DNA of 64,000 bases from Enterobacter oligotrophicus (GCF_009176645.1 NZ_AP019007.1:2046001-2110000); one strand, 5' to 3'. Counted from the stretch's first letter, positions 21,806 through 32,651 are shown. Made by a program: numbers and translations. The notes: generated by a model not told the origin, from the letters alone.

Positions 21806-21840
21806 AAACTTTTTCTTTTATTTTTCAGGATAATCAAACC

Positions 21841-22650
21841 ATGTTTACAGACACTATTAACAAGTGTGCGGCTAACGCTGCGCGCATCGCACGGCTCAGC
21901 CAACATAACCCGCTCGGCTTCTGGGTCAGCTCCGCGATGGCAGGCGCTTATGTCGGCCTGGGAATTATTTTAATTTTCACGCTCGGGAATCTGCTCGAAC
22001 CTTCCGTTCGTCCCCTCGTCATGGGCGCAACCTTTGGTATCGCGCTGACGCTGGTGATCATCGCCGGGTCTGAACTCTTCACCGGCCACACGATGTTCCT
22101 GACGCTCGGCGTGAAAGCGGGCACCATCAGCCACCGCCAGATGTGGGCGATCCTGCCGCAGACCTGGGTGGGCAACCTGCTGGGTTCTATATTCGTGGCG
22201 CTGCTGTACAGCTGGGGCGGCGGTAGCCTGCTGCCGGTGGATACCAGCATCGTTCACACCGTGGCGCTGGTAAAAACCACGCAGCCCGCGATGGTGCTGT
22301 TCTTCAAAGGCGCGCTGTGTAACTGGCTGGTGTGTCTGGCTATCTGGATGGCAATTCGTACCGAAGGCGCGGCGAAGTTCATCGCCATCTGGTGGTGTCT
22401 GTTGGCGTTTATCGCATCCGGTTACGAGCATTCCGTTGCCAATATGACGCTGTTCGCTCTCTCCTGGTTTGGTCACCACAACGACGCCTTCACCCTTTCG
22501 GGTATCGGCCATAACCTGTTGTGGGTAACGCTGGGCAATACCCTTTCAGGTGCAGTGTTTATGGGGTTAGGTTACTGGTATGCTACCCCGAAAGCGGAGC
22601 GTCCGACTCCGGCAAACATCGCAACTGCTCAGGCGAAAGCCCATTCTTAA
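21841..22650 (+). CDS. nirC: Nitrite channel/transporter, FNT family
   Basis: A 269-residue inner-membrane formate-nitrite channel that moves nitrite across the membrane for NirBD. Six hydrophobic segments are visible, with the FNT signatures [11 protein letters not shown] near residue 80 and [14 protein letters not shown] near residue 195. AGGA precedes the ATG at 21841. cysG starts 11 bases after its stop. Confidence 0.96.
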   Translation: MFTDTINKCAANAARIARLSQHNPLGFWVSSAMAGAYVGLGIILIFTLGNLLEPSVRPLVMGATFGIALTLVIIAGSELFTGHTMFLTLGVKAGTISHRQMWAILPQTWVGNLLGSIFVALLYSWGGGSLLPVDTSIVHTVALVKTTQPAMVLFFKGALCNWLVCLAIWMAIRTEGAAKFIAIWWCLLAFIASGYEHSVANMTLFALSWFGHHNDAFTLSGIGHNLLWVTLGNTLSGAVFMGLGYWYATPKAERPTPANIATAQAKAHS

Positions 22651-22661
22651 GAGGTAATGTC

Positions 22662-24035
22662 GTGGATCACCTGCCGATTTTCTGTCAATTACGCAATCGC
22701 GACTGCCTGCTTGTAGGCGGCGGCGATGTCGCTGAACGCAAAGCGCGCTTGCTGTTAGAAGCAGGTGCCCGACTCACCGTAAATGCCCTCACCTTCGCGC
22801 CGCAGTTTGAGGTGTGGGCGCAGGAAGGGATGCTCACGCTCATGCAGGGTGAGTTCAACGAATCCCTGCTTGATACCTGCTGGCTGACCATCGCCGCCAC
22901 GGATGACGATGCAGTGAACCAGCGCGTCAGCGATGCCTGCGAAACGCGCCGAATCTTCTGCAACGTGGTGGACGCGCCGAAAGAAGCCAGCTTTATCATG
23001 CCATCGATTATTGACCGTTCGCCGTTAATGGTGGCGGTCTCGTCCGGCGGGACTTCGCCGGTGCTGGCTCGTCTGCTGCGCGAAAAACTGGAATCGATTC
23101 TGCCTCAGCATCTCGGCCAGGTGGCGCATTATGCAGGCCAGCTGCGTTCCCGCGTGAAAAAAACCTTCGCTACCGTCGGTGAGCGACGTCGCTTCTGGGA
23201 AAAGTTCTTTGTGAACGACAGGCTGGCGCAGTCGCTGGCGAATCAGGATCAACAAGCCGTTGCAGAAACGACAGAGCAACTGCTTAGCGAACCGCTGGAT
23301 CATCGCGGCGAAGTGGTGCTGGTGGGCGCGGGTCCTGGCGATGCTGGCTTACTGACGCTCAAAGGGCTGCAGCAGATCCAGCAGGCAGATATCGTGGTTT
23401 ATGACCGTCTGGTCTCCGATGACATCATGAACCTTGTACGCCGCGACGCCGACCGCGTATTCGTGGGCAAACGTGCGGGTTACCACTGCGTGCCGCAGGA
23501 AGAGATTAACCAGATCCTGCTGCGTGAAGCGCAAAAAGGGAAGCGTGTGGTGCGTCTGAAAGGCGGCGATCCGTTTATCTTTGGCCGCGGCGGAGAAGAG
23601 CTGGAAACCTTGTGCAACGCAGGTATTCCGTTCTCCGTTGTACCAGGTATTACGGCGGCGTCCGGCTGTTCGGCCTACTCCGGTATTCCGTTGACCCACC
23701 GTGACTACGCCCAGAGCGTGCGTCTGGTAACCGGTCACCTGAAAACCGGCAGCGAGCTGGACTGGCACAACCTGGCCGCTGAAAAGCAGACGCTGGTGTT
23801 TTATATGGGGCTGAATCAGGCCGCGACCATCCAGGCAAAACTGCTGGAGCATGGCATGGATGAAGCAATGCCCGTCGCGCTGGTAGAGAATGGAACATCC
23901 ATTAAGCAGCGCGTGGTGAATGGCGTGCTGACGCAGTTAGGGGAACTGGCACAGCAGGTTGAAAGCCCGGCGCTGATCGTCGTGGGTCGCGTGGTCGCGC
24001 TTCGCGAAAAATTAAACTGGTTTTCCAATCATTAA
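22662..24035 (+). CDS. cysG: Siroheme synthase (trifunctional)
   Basis: CysG turns uroporphyrinogen III into siroheme, the cofactor of NirB and of sulphite reductase. I start at GTG 22662 ([14 protein letters not shown]), preceded by GAGGTAA, which gives 457 residues as in E. coli; longer in-frame reading would run back inside nirC. The N-terminal half (1–about 210) is the dehydrogenase/ferrochelatase with GGGDVAERK. The C-terminal half is the SAM-dependent methyltransferase beginning [15 protein letters not shown] near residue 217. Its place in the nir operon links cofactor supply to anaerobic nitrite use. Confidence 0.97.
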   Translation: MDHLPIFCQLRNRDCLLVGGGDVAERKARLLLEAGARLTVNALTFAPQFEVWAQEGMLTLMQGEFNESLLDTCWLTIAATDDDAVNQRVSDACETRRIFCNVVDAPKEASFIMPSIIDRSPLMVAVSSGGTSPVLARLLREKLESILPQHLGQVAHYAGQLRSRVKKTFATVGERRRFWEKFFVNDRLAQSLANQDQQAVAETTEQLLSEPLDHRGEVVLVGAGPGDAGLLTLKGLQQIQQADIVVYDRLVSDDIMNLVRRDADRVFVGKRAGYHCVPQEEINQILLREAQKGKRVVRLKGGDPFIFGRGGEELETLCNAGIPFSVVPGITAASGCSAYSGIPLTHRDYAQSVRLVTGHLKTGSELDWHNLAAEKQTLVFYMGLNQAATIQAKLLEHGMDEAMPVALVENGTSIKQRVVNGVLTQLGELAQQVESPALIVVGRVVALREKLNWFSNH

Positions 24036-24044
24036 GAACAATGT

Positions 24045-24070
24045 TAAATGCCCTGTAACCGGGGCATTTA
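24045..24070 (+). terminator. cysG terminator
   Basis: TAAATGCCC pairs with GGGGCATTTA around a short loop, 9 bases after the cysG stop, followed by an AT-rich tract without a long T run. It ends the nirBDC-cysG unit. Confidence 0.7.
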
Positions 24071-24301
24071 TTAATAAATCAATTTAGCCCCTCTGAATTT
24101 ACGTTTCTTTATTTTTTATTTAATAACCATCGTGAATAAATAAAACTGTAAAACACGATTTACCCATAAAAAAACCGCCAATAATTCACAAGACAAATAA
24201 TACGAAAAAACCAGAGACCATTTTTTCCTCCCGTTTATTCTCCATACAGATTTATAATTAATATTAATTCATACATCCAATCTTTTTTGAGGGATTGCCA
24301 C
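24071..24301. other. AT-rich leader region upstream of the autotransporter
   Basis: About 230 bases, much richer in A and T than the neighbours, with long A and T runs (for example around 24109–24125 and 24165–24175). No gene is seen. It probably holds the autotransporter promoter, and its composition resembles H-NS-bound regions of acquired surface genes, which is inference. Confidence 0.5.
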
Positions 24302-27300
24302 ATGCAAAGGAAAAAATTCCTTGCAGCTGCCATTGCTATTGCGCTGCAAACGTCTTATGCGCCCGTTTTTGCTGCAGAAACACCTGATGATGATAATGAT
24401 TGCCCAACCAATATTTCGTCATTATCACAAAAAGAGAAAGAAAAACTCTCTGATAAATGTCTCATTCCGTTAGCTGAGCAAGATAATCAATGGGGATGGA
24501 TCTCCGGTGGTATCGCGGCACTGGCTGCGGGTGTGGCGATTGGTATAGAAAATAACGGAGGGGATGATGCTCATCACAATAACGTCTCTCCCGTACCGCC
24601 AGATGATGGCGGCGATGTGACTCCGGTGCCACCGGACGATGGCGACGATAACACACCTGTGCCACCCGATGACGATGACGACACTCCCGTACCCGATACC
24701 CGCGTAACAACGTACGATAATGGCGTAACGCTTAATCGCGCACAGAAAACCATTACCATTGATTATCTTGATGTAAACGGCACGGCCTTTACAGACGCCA
24801 CTTTCACTTACGCCAGCACTGAAGATGGCAAGCACTATATTCTGACTGCGCCAGACAGCACCACGCTGCTTGTCGATAACTGGCATGCCACTGCCCCGGA
24901 AAGCGGAAACGGGATGAATGCCGTATTTAGTGGCACGACCGACGACGGGCATTTCTGGAAATACGACAGCCGCGGAAACTTTATTCTTGCATCAGATCAA
25001 ACCGTTATTACGGATCAGGACAATGCGAATAACAACTTCGATGACGCAATAACCATTGATGGCAAAAATAAAATCACCAATATTATTTCCGGAGACAAAA
25101 CAAACAATACCATAAATGGTGAAATTGCAACGAGTAACGGCGCAACTGGCTATATCATTACGGGCGACGATACAACAAACACATTTAACAGTGATAGCGT
25201 CAGTGATGGAGCCGTCGGCATTCATATCTCAGGAAACCGCGCTGATACGACCCTGAACGGTAAAACGACAACGACAGATGGCGGCTGGGGTGTATTGATT
25301 GACGGTGATGATTCGCGTCTCGATAACCACGGAACGGTTGAAGCGATCGGTACGGGATCGATTGGTGCCATTATTGAAGGTGATGATTCCATATTCACGA
25401 ATGAAGGTGAGATTTCCGCGAAAGACGGCGGTGCCGGGGTACTGATTTCAGGAGACGGGAACACAACCTACAGCAGCGGCACGATCCACGCCGATGGAAA
25501 ATCCTCCATTGGGATCGCCATCGCGGGTAATGATGCCAATATTATCCAGAATGGCGATTTGATCGTCACCAATGGCGCGTATGGCATCCTGAGCTACGGC
25601 GAAGATAATCTGATCGCCAACACAGGAAAAGCAACAGTGCGTGACGATGGCTCGATCGGCTTCATCGTCACAGGTAAAAATAACACTTTCAGTAACAAGG
25701 GGGACATCGATGTCTCTCTGAACGGCATCGGCACACTGGTCAATGGCGATGAGTCCACGGTAAAACTTGACGGCGATATCCTCGTCACGGCAGCAAAAGG
25801 GAGCGATGGCCTGATGCATGGCGCAACAGGCGTGACGGTATCAGGGGATGCCAATACCACGACAATTTCCGGCGACCTCAACATCAGCGCACTCTTCGCC
25901 ACGGATGACCAAATTGATAGCAGTGATTCCGTTAACGGCGTGATGGTCAGCGGCAGCGGCAATACCGTGACTCTGGACGGTGAGTTGAATATGGATGTGC
26001 ACTATGACAGCACGGCTGAAGAAGTCATCAATACCACAGGGCTGACTGTTGAAGGTGAGAATAATACCGTAAACATTACTCAGGGTCTGAATATGGATGT
26101 TTCATCACGACCCCAGTCTGAAGAAGCGTTTACTACCGGCATTTACATTAACGGTGCCAATACCGTTAATCTGGGCGGCAACTCCACGCTAACCATCAAT
26201 TCGCTTACAGGTGGCCGCCAGATGCTGGCGAATGTGCAAAATGGCGGCCATCTCATTCTGAATAAGGATTCTGAAATCGTCCTTAACAAGACCATTAACT
26301 CACTTTATTACGATTTCTACTCCTTGTTAAATGCCAGCGGAGAAGGCTCTTCGATAGTGAATGAGGGGACTATCGAAAGTAACGGTATCACGGCGTTAAT
26401 GTCCGCCGAAAATGAAGGGACGGTGATAAACAAAGGGGTACTGACTACTGTTGTCAACGTCGATGACTCCGCTGTTTTCGAAACATTCGTCAGTGCAAAC
26501 GGTAAGAATTCTACGGCACATAATGGCAGTGGCGGCATCATCAATTTAACGTCACTGGTAACCCCCACCGGAAGCGCTCAAACAGCCCTGCCATTCTCCC
26601 CAATAAACTTTACCTATAAAATTTTTTACGCTATGTCGACGTATGATTACGGTGAAGTCAGCAATGATGCAGGCGCGACCATTTCATTAAATGGCGCGGG
26701 TGTCTATGGCATGTCAGCCGTTCAAGGTACTGCGATTAACGCTGGTGATATTTATCTGGATGGCTTCGTTCCTGTTTTAGATGACGCAGGGAATATCATT
26801 AGCTCAAGCTACTGGCAAGCCCCGCAATCCTATCTCTATGACACCAGCGCAGCGATGATTGTTGGTTCCGATGACTCAGGCAGAGGCGACGCTACCGCTA
26901 TCAACACCGGTACTATCACCGTCAAGAATGCCGGTTTCGGTATGACCGCGCTTAACGGTGGCACCGCCATTAACCAGGGCACCATTAATCTGATCGCAGA
27001 TGAGGGCGTCACCGGTGAACCCAATCAGCTGGTAGGGATGGCTGCGCTTAAGCAAGGCGTGGTGATCAACGATACCACTGGCGTCATCAATATCGACGCT
27101 GACTATGGACAGGCTTTCCTCACGGATGAAAACAGCTACGTTATCAACAATGGCACCATTAACCTGGATGGTTCCCCGATGGCGGATGACGACTCGCATA
27201 TGGGAGCCACACCGACCGATAAAGCCTGGATACAAACCCTGCCCGGTAGCGGCGAGAGCAGCACTCAAACCTCCGATACCGGTTTTTTCACCAGTGATGT

Positions 27301-29674
27301 GGTAGCGAACTATGGTAACGCCACGCTGAACGGTGATGTGGACATCCAGGACTGGCTGTATAACGAAACGGATGCCAGCCTAACCGTCAACGGCGAGTTG
27401 AATATCAACGCCAGTGGTCTGGAAAACAAAGGCACACTCAACGCTGATACCATCAACACTCACAGCGGGATCTATAACCGTGCGGACGGTAGCATCACCA
27501 CAAACCTGCTCACGCTCAACGGTAACGTCACGCTGTTTAACGAAGGGGATTTCACCGGCTCCATCGCGGGGACCAGCTACCAACAAGAGATCGTCAACAC
27601 GGGCAACATGACGGTGGCAGCAGACGGGAAATCACTGATCGAGGGTAGTTTCATCTTCTATAACCAGGAGGGTGCAACGCTGACCAACAGCGGTAACGCA
27701 GTAGAAGGCGGTGAAAATACCATCATTAACCTGACGCGTACCAGCGACTCTCTTGCCCAGGTTAACAGTGGCACAATCACGGCGACCAACGGTTACAGCG
27801 CCATTACCACGGCAAACGCCAGTAACAATCCTGTCTGGATTTGGAACACGGCAACCGGCGTGATTAACGGCATCAACCCGGATGCACCGCTCATTAATCT
27901 GAGCCGCGGCTTTAACTTTGGCAATGAAGGCACCATCAACGTCCAGGGTGATAACGCGGTAGCGATCAGCGGCGGCACCACCAGCTATAACGTTAATCTG
28001 GTCAACAGCGGCACCATCAACGTGGGTACTGAGCAGGGCCAAAAAGACGGTACAAACGGTACAGGGCTTATCGGTATAAAAGGCAACGGTAAAGCCACTA
28101 CCATCAATAATACCGCCGACGGCGTGATCAACGTCTATGCGGATAACTCATACGCGTTTGGCGGGCAGACTAAAGCCATTATCAACAACGGTGAAATTAA
28201 CCTGCTCTGCGATACCGGTTGTGACATTTATGCCCCCGGCACCACAGGCACCCTGGACGATCACAACGGTACGTCCGATATCGCGATTCCGGATGCCAAC
28301 ACCGCACCGGCTCAGGGCAACGTGCCGGATGCACCGGCCGATCCGAACGCGCCGCAGATGCTGTCCAACTATATTGTCGGCACTAATGCCGATGGCAGTT
28401 CCGGCTCGCTAAAAGCCAACAACCTGGTGATTGGCGACAACGTTGAAGTCAATACTGGCTTTACCGCAGGCACTTCTGCCACTACCGTCGTCGTGGATAA
28501 CGCCTTTACCGGCAACAATATCCAGGGCGCGGAAAAAATCACCTCCACCAGTGTGGTATGGAACGCTCAGGGTAGTACCGACGGTGATGGCAATGTTGAC
28601 GTCACCATGACCAAAAATGCCTATGCGGATGTCGCGACGGACGGCAGCGTGTCCGGCGTAGCACAGGCGCTGGATTCGGGTTACACCAACAACGAGCTGT
28701 ACACCAGCCTCAACGTTGGCACCACCGCAGAGCTAAACAGCGCGCTGAAACAGATTAGCGGCAGCCAGGCCACGACGGTCTTCCGTGAAGCGCGAGTATT
28801 GAGCAACCGTTTCAACATGCTGGCAAATGCTGCACCGCAGATGGGTAACGGTCTGTCTTTCAACGTGGTAGCGAAAGGCGACCCGCGCGCCGAGCTGGGT
28901 AACGATGCCCGGTACGATATGCTGGCGCTGCGTCAGACGCTGGATATCACCGAAAGCCAAAGCCTGACGCTGGAGTACGGTATCGCGCGGCTGGACGGTA
29001 GCGGTGCGCAGGCGGCTGGCGATAACGGCGTGACCGGCGGCTACAGCCAGTTCTTCGGTCTGAAACACAGTATGGCGCTCAATGATGACGGCCTGAACTG
29101 GAACAACGCCCTGCGCTACGATGTACACCACCTCGACAGTAGCCGTTCCGTCTCCTATGGCGACGTCAGCAAAGCGGCGGAATCTGATGCGCGTCAGCAG
29201 TATCTTGAGTTCCGCAGCGAAGGCGCAAAAACCTTCTCCATGCTGGGTGACGCGCTGAAAGTCACGCCTTATGCAGGTGTAAAACTCCGCCATACAATGG
29301 AAGATGGCTATAAAGAGCGCAGCGCCGGAGATTTCAACCTCTCAATGAACGCGGGCAGCGAAACGGCGGTCGATTCCATTGTCGGTATGAAACTGGATTA
29401 CGCCGGGGAAAACGGCTGGGGCGTCAGTGCCACGCTGGAAGGTGGCCCGAACCTGAGCTATACGAAGAGCCAGCGTACTGCTTCGCTGCAGGGTGCGGCA
29501 GGCCAGCAGTTCGCCGTCGATGATGGACAGAAAGGCGGAGGTATCAACAGCCTGGCTTCAGTGGGTGTGAAATACAGCGATAAAGACAAGGCGTTAAGCG
29601 TTGATGCTTACCAGTGGCAGGAAGACAACATCAATGACAAAGGTCTGATGATGACGTTCAAGAAAACATTCTGA
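24302..29674 (+). CDS. bigA: BigA-like autotransporter adhesin
   Basis: A 1790-residue surface protein of the classical autotransporter type. Start: ATG 24302, with GAGGG eight bases upstream; a TTG 15 bases earlier is less likely. In order: signal peptide (about 1–25, ending APVFAAE), a Gly/Ala hydrophobic stretch GGIAALAAGVAIGIE near residue 70, three acidic repeats of about 11 residues built on PVPPDD (about 95–130), a small N-terminal domain to about 235, then a long beta-helix passenger of Gly-Asn-Thr-rich turns (such as VLISGDGNTT, IIEGDDSIFTNEG) to about 1450, and a C-terminal beta-barrel of about 270 residues ending in Phe (MTFKKTF). Position after cysG matches Salmonella bigA as I recall, but the passenger differs in length, so orthology is inferred. 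Adhesion is likely; the receptor is unknown. Confidence 0.8.
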   Translation: MQRKKFLAAAIAIALQTSYAPVFAAETPDDDNDCPTNISSLSQKEKEKLSDKCLIPLAEQDNQWGWISGGIAALAAGVAIGIENNGGDDAHHNNVSPVPPDDGGDVTPVPPDDGDDNTPVPPDDDDDTPVPDTRVTTYDNGVTLNRAQKTITIDYLDVNGTAFTDATFTYASTEDGKHYILTAPDSTTLLVDNWHATAPESGNGMNAVFSGTTDDGHFWKYDSRGNFILASDQTVITDQDNANNNFDDAITIDGKNKITNIISGDKTNNTINGEIATSNGATGYIITGDDTTNTFNSDSVSDGAVGIHISGNRADTTLNGKTTTTDGGWGVLIDGDDSRLDNHGTVEAIGTGSIGAIIEGDDSIFTNEGEISAKDGGAGVLISGDGNTTYSSGTIHADGKSSIGIAIAGNDANIIQNGDLIVTNGAYGILSYGEDNLIANTGKATVRDDGSIGFIVTGKNNTFSNKGDIDVSLNGIGTLVNGDESTVKLDGDILVTAAKGSDGLMHGATGVTVSGDANTTTISGDLNISALFATDDQIDSSDSVNGVMVSGSGNTVTLDGELNMDVHYDSTAEEVINTTGLTVEGENNTVNITQGLNMDVSSRPQSEEAFTTGIYINGANTVNLGGNSTLTINSLTGGRQMLANVQNGGHLILNKDSEIVLNKTINSLYYDFYSLLNASGEGSSIVNEGTIESNGITALMSAENEGTVINKGVLTTVVNVDDSAVFETFVSANGKNSTAHNGSGGIINLTSLVTPTGSAQTALPFSPINFTYKIFYAMSTYDYGEVSNDAGATISLNGAGVYGMSAVQGTAINAGDIYLDGFVPVLDDAGNIISSSYWQAPQSYLYDTSAAMIVGSDDSGRGDATAINTGTITVKNAGFGMTALNGGTAINQGTINLIADEGVTGEPNQLVGMAALKQGVVINDTTGVINIDADYGQAFLTDENSYVINNGTINLDGSPMADDDSHMGATPTDKAWIQTLPGSGESSTQTSDTGFFTSDVVANYGNATLNGDVDIQDWLYNETDASLTVNGELNINASGLENKGTLNADTINTHSGIYNRADGSITTNLLTLNGNVTLFNEGDFTGSIAGTSYQQEIVNTGNMTVAADGKSLIEGSFIFYNQEGATLTNSGNAVEGGENTIINLTRTSDSLAQVNSGTITATNGYSAITTANASNNPVWIWNTATGVINGINPDAPLINLSRGFNFGNEGTINVQGDNAVAISGGTTSYNVNLVNSGTINVGTEQGQKDGTNGTGLIGIKGNGKATTINNTADGVINVYADNSYAFGGQTKAIINNGEINLLCDTGCDIYAPGTTGTLDDHNGTSDIAIPDANTAPAQGNVPDAPADPNAPQMLSNYIVGTNADGSSGSLKANNLVIGDNVEVNTGFTAGTSATTVVVDNAFTGNNIQGAEKITSTSVVWNAQGSTDGDGNVDVTMTKNAYADVATDGSVSGVAQALDSGYTNNELYTSLNVGTTAELNSALKQISGSQATTVFREARVLSNRFNMLANAAPQMGNGLSFNVVAKGDPRAELGNDARYDMLALRQTLDITESQSLTLEYGIARLDGSGAQAAGDNGVTGGYSQFFGLKHSMALNDDGLNWNNALRYDVHHLDSSRSVSYGDVSKAAESDARQQYLEFRSEGAKTFSMLGDALKVTPYAGVKLRHTMEDGYKERSAGDFNLSMNAGSETAVDSIVGMKLDYAGENGWGVSATLEGGPNLSYTKSQRTASLQGAAGQQFAVDDGQKGGGINSLASVGVKYSDKDKALSVDAYQWQEDNINDKGLMMTFKKTF

Positions 29675-29739
29675 TCATCAGGGCAGATTTCGATCTGCCT
29701 TGCCTTCTTCCGCCTGTCCAGGCATCGCGTTTTAGCGTG

Positions 29740-29772
29740 GAAAGTAGTCCTTATACGGACTACTTTCTTTTT
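29740..29772 (+). terminator. Terminator after the autotransporter gene
   Basis: GAAAGTAGTCC pairs perfectly with GGACTACTTTC around a 6-base loop and runs into TTTTT. A smaller hairpin, GGCAGAT-TTCG-ATCTGCC, lies closer to the stop codon near 29683–29700. Confidence 0.88.
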
Positions 29773-29866
29773 CCGACTCCCGCTACTATCCCGCCCGCGA
29801 AATGGAACTTTTCCATTTATTCCCTCGTGTTACATCCAATTAAAGTTTTTTAGACAAGGAATGCGT

Positions 29867-30037
29867 ATGTTCAAACTGGCAAAAGCCGCCATTCTGGTAG
29901 GCGTATTATCGACCCTGACTGCCTGTACCGGTCACGTGCAAAATACCAAAAATAACTGCAGCTACGATTACCTGCTGCACCCGGCGATCTCCATTTCGAA
30001 GATCATCGGTGGTTGCGGACCAGCGGCACAGCAGTAA
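29867..30037 (+). CDS. yhfL: Small lipoprotein YhfL
   Basis: A 56-residue predicted lipoprotein. The signal peptide MFKLAKAAILVGVLSTLTAC ends in the lipobox LTAC with Cys20 as the lipid-bearing residue. The rest contains three more cysteines and the conserved stretch CSYDYLLHPAISISKIIGGC, matching E. coli YhfL. ATG at 29867 has AGGA six bases upstream; ATG at 29861 would add two residues. Function is unknown. In E. coli K-12 the frl and yhf genes lie between yhfL and trpS; they are absent here. Confidence 0.88.
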   Translation: MFKLAKAAILVGVLSTLTACTGHVQNTKNNCSYDYLLHPAISISKIIGGCGPAAQQ

Positions 30038-30052
30038 GCGTTTTTCAGGCGT

Positions 30053-30082
30053 AAAAAAACCGGGAATTTCCCGGTTTTTTTT
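30053..30082 (+). terminator. yhfL terminator
   Basis: A palindrome with core ACCGGGAATTTCCCGGT is flanked by seven A before and eight T after, so it can act in both directions. It lies 16 bases after the yhfL stop. Confidence 0.88.
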
Positions 30083-30103
30083 GTTTGGGCGGTACGGTTT
30101 TTT

Positions 30104-30173
30104 GTCGGGTGGCGCTACGCTTACCCGACCTACACTGTTCCGTAGGCCGGGTAAGGCGAAGCCACCACCCGGC
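30104..30173. repeat. REP/BIME palindrome pair
   Basis: Two inverted REP units between the convergent genes yhfL and trpS. The first is GTCGGGTGGCGCTACGCTTA followed by CCCGACCTAC; the second is GTAGGCCGGGTAAGGCGAAG followed by CCACCACCCGGC. This is the same family as the other three loci in the window. Confidence 0.85.
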
Positions 30174-30181
30174 AAGCAGAC

Positions 30182-31186
30182 TCAAGGTTTCGCCACAAAC
30201 CCAATCGCGTCGTACACCGCTTTCAGGGTTTCGGACGCGCGCGCGCTGGCTTTTTCCGCGCCGTCTCTCATCACCTTCTGCAGGAAGGCTTCATCGTTAC
30301 GGAAGCGGTTATAACGCTCCTGCAGCTCGGTCAGCATGCCGGAGACGGCTTCTGCCACTTCACCTTTCAGATGACCATACATCTTACCTTCGAAGTGCTG
30401 CTCCAGTTCAGGGATGCTCTGGCCAGTCACACCAGAAAGAATATCCAGCAGGTTAGACACGCCCGCTTTGTTCTGCACGTCGTAACGCACCACTGGCGGC
30501 TCGTCGGAATCGGTCACCGCGCGCTTGAGCTTTTTGACCACCGATTTCGGGTCTTCCAGCAGGCCGATCACGTTGTTACGGTTATCGTCAGACTTGGACA
30601 TCTTTTTGGTCGGCTCCAGCAGCGACATTACGCGCGCGCCGGATTTCGGAATGAACGGCTCTGGCACTTTGAACACGTCACCGTAAATCGCGTTGAAGCG
30701 CTGGGCGATATCGCGGCTCAGCTCCAGGTGCTGCTTCTGGTCTTCACCCACCGGAACCTGGTTGGTCTGGTACAGCAGAATGTCAGCCGCCATCAGTACC
30801 GGGTAGTCAAACAGACCGGCGTTAATGTTTTCCGAGTAGCGGGCAGATTTATCTTTGAACTGGGTCATACGGCTCAGCTCACCGAAATAGGTGTAGCAGT
30901 TCAGCGCCCAGCCCAGTTGCGCGTGCTCCGGCACGTGTGACTGAACAAAGATCGTGCTTTTCTCAGGATCGATACCGCAGGCCAGGTAGAGCGCCAGCGT
31001 ATCCAGCGTGGCTTTACGCAGCTTCTCAGGGTCCTGACGGGCGGTGATGGCATGCAGATCCACGATGCAATAGATGCAATGGTAATCATCCTGCATGCTC
31101 ACCCACTGACGCAACGCACCCATGTAGTTACCAATGGTCAATTCACCTGAAGGCTGTGCGCCACTAAAAACGATGGGCTTAGTCAT
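30182..31186 (-). CDS. trpS: Tryptophanyl-tRNA synthetase
   Basis: A 334-residue class Ic synthetase that charges tRNA-Trp. The ATP-binding signatures are visible: PSGELTIGN (HIGH-like, residues 12–20) and KKMSKSD near residue 195. It is the last gene of the aroKB-damX-dam-rpe-gph-trpS unit and overlaps gph by 8 bases. Confidence 0.98.
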   Translation of the reverse strand: MTKPIVFSGAQPSGELTIGNYMGALRQWVSMQDDYHCIYCIVDLHAITARQDPEKLRKATLDTLALYLACGIDPEKSTIFVQSHVPEHAQLGWALNCYTYFGELSRMTQFKDKSARYSENINAGLFDYPVLMAADILLYQTNQVPVGEDQKQHLELSRDIAQRFNAIYGDVFKVPEPFIPKSGARVMSLLEPTKKMSKSDDNRNNVIGLLEDPKSVVKKLKRAVTDSDEPPVVRYDVQNKAGVSNLLDILSGVTGQSIPELEQHFEGKMYGHLKGEVAEAVSGMLTELQERYNRFRNDEAFLQKVMRDGAEKASARASETLKAVYDAIGFVAKP

Positions 31187-31940
31187 TTTTCAATTCCTGA
31201 TGTTCACTGTGCGAAAGCCCGAGAGCGGGCAACAAATCTTTGAAGTGATCGAACACAACGTCCGGCTCACTCAGCGTGATGGCCTCACCGTAGTTGTAGC
31301 CATAGGTTAACCCAACGGAAGGACAACCTGCTGCTCTGGCAGCCAGAATATCATTGCGTGAATCCCCGACAAAGAGCAGCTCCGCAGGTGTTAAGGATAA
31401 TTTTCCTGCCACCAGCAAAAGCGGCTCCGGATGCGGCTTTTTGTTTTTCACGTCATCGCCGCCAACAATCACCGAGAAGTATTTCGCAATATCCAGCGCT
31501 TCCAGCAAAGGCGCAACAAACGGCGTCGGCTTGTTCGTGACCAGCCCCAGCGGGATACCTTTGGCGTGAAGGGCGCTCAGCGTTTCAGCGACGTCCGGGA
31601 ACAGGAAACTGCCCTCCTCTACGGTCTCTTCGTAGAAACGGTCAAACAGTTTGCGCAGAATACGCTGCTGCTCTTCCTGTGGGATATCAGCATGATCAAC
31701 GCTCGGTTTACCCTGCGCGGAACGCTGAGCGGCACGTTCCTGGCGAGCCCAGGTCAGGGCCCGTTCCATCAACACATCCGCACCATTACCAATCCACGTC
31801 ACGACACGGTCTTCACCCGCAACGGGTAATTCAAGGGCATACAGCGCCTGATCGACTGCGCTGCTTAAGCCCGGCGCGCTGTCGACCAGCGTGCCATCGA
31901 GGTCAAATGCAATACCTCGGGTTGCCTGCAATTTATCCAT
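31179..31940 (-). CDS. gph: Phosphoglycolate phosphatase
   Basis: A 253-residue HAD-superfamily phosphatase that clears 2-phosphoglycolate, for example from repair of oxidised DNA ends. Motif I is [10 protein letters not shown] with the nucleophile Asp13 and acid Asp15; VTNKPTPF is motif II, and [12 protein letters not shown] is motif IV. It overlaps rpe by 8 bases and trpS by 8 bases. Confidence 0.96.
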   Translation of the reverse strand: MDKLQATRGIAFDLDGTLVDSAPGLSSAVDQALYALELPVAGEDRVVTWIGNGADVLMERALTWARQERAAQRSAQGKPSVDHADIPQEEQQRILRKLFDRFYEETVEEGSFLFPDVAETLSALHAKGIPLGLVTNKPTPFVAPLLEALDIAKYFSVIVGGDDVKNKKPHPEPLLLVAGKLSLTPAELLFVGDSRNDILAARAAGCPSVGLTYGYNYGEAITLSEPDVVFDHFKDLLPALGLSHSEHQELKND

Positions 31941-32610
31941 GACTTACCTTCGCCAGTTCACGGCGCATTTCATCAATGACTTTTTTGTAATCCGGTTGAT
32001 CAAAGATGGCGGAGCCAGCAACGAACATATCCGCGCCCGCTGCCGCAATCTCACCAATGTTGTTCACTTTTACCCCGCCATCTACTTCCAGACGAATGTC
32101 ATAGCCTGACTCATCAATACGGCGACGTACTTCACGCAGTTTATCAAGCGTGTGAGGGATGAACGACTGCCCGCCAAAGCCTGGGTTAACGGACATCAGC
32201 AAAATGACATCCAGCTTGTCCATCACGTAGTCGAGATAGCTCAGCGAGGTAGCCGGGTTAAAGACCAGGCCCGCTTTACAGCCGTTCTCTTTAATCAGCT
32301 GCAGCGTGCGGTCTACGTGTTCGGAGGCTTCAGGATGGAATGTAATAATACTGGCACCCGCAGCGGCGAAATCAGGGACGATGCGATCAACAGGCTTCAC
32401 CATCAAATGCACGTCAATCGGTGCGGTAATGCCGTAATTGCGCAGCGCCTTGAGCACCATCGGGCCGATGGTCAGATTGGGAACGTAGTGGTTATCCATA
32501 ACGTCGAAATGGACGACATCCGCACCAGCCGCGAGCGCTTTAGCGGTATCTTCACCCAGGCGGGCGAAATCGGCCGACAGAATTGAGGGAGCAATCAAAA
32601 ACTGTTTCAT
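31933..32610 (-). CDS. rpe: Ribulose-phosphate 3-epimerase
   Basis: A 225-residue TIM-barrel enzyme of the pentose phosphate pathway, interconverting ribulose-5-phosphate and xylulose-5-phosphate. Catalytic regions [16 protein letters not shown] and VDGGV are visible. I choose ATG 32610 ([11 protein letters not shown]), six bases after AGGAG; the ATG at 32616 lies directly on the ribosome site. It follows dam by 41 bases. Confidence 0.98.
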   Translation of the reverse strand: MKQFLIAPSILSADFARLGEDTAKALAAGADVVHFDVMDNHYVPNLTIGPMVLKALRNYGITAPIDVHLMVKPVDRIVPDFAAAGASIITFHPEASEHVDRTLQLIKENGCKAGLVFNPATSLSYLDYVMDKLDVILLMSVNPGFGGQSFIPHTLDKLREVRRRIDESGYDIRLEVDGGVKVNNIGEIAAAGADMFVAGSAIFDQPDYKKVIDEMRRELAKVSHG

Positions 32611-32651
32611 CCGCATCTCCTTGAAATGTGTTTACCGGCGGGCAAAACGGC

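Noticed and set aside
24165..24180. Possible phase-variation tract of A residues upstream of the autotransporter
   Set aside because: The A runs are only 7–8 bases, interrupted, and not at a clear -10/-35 spacer or in coding sequence.
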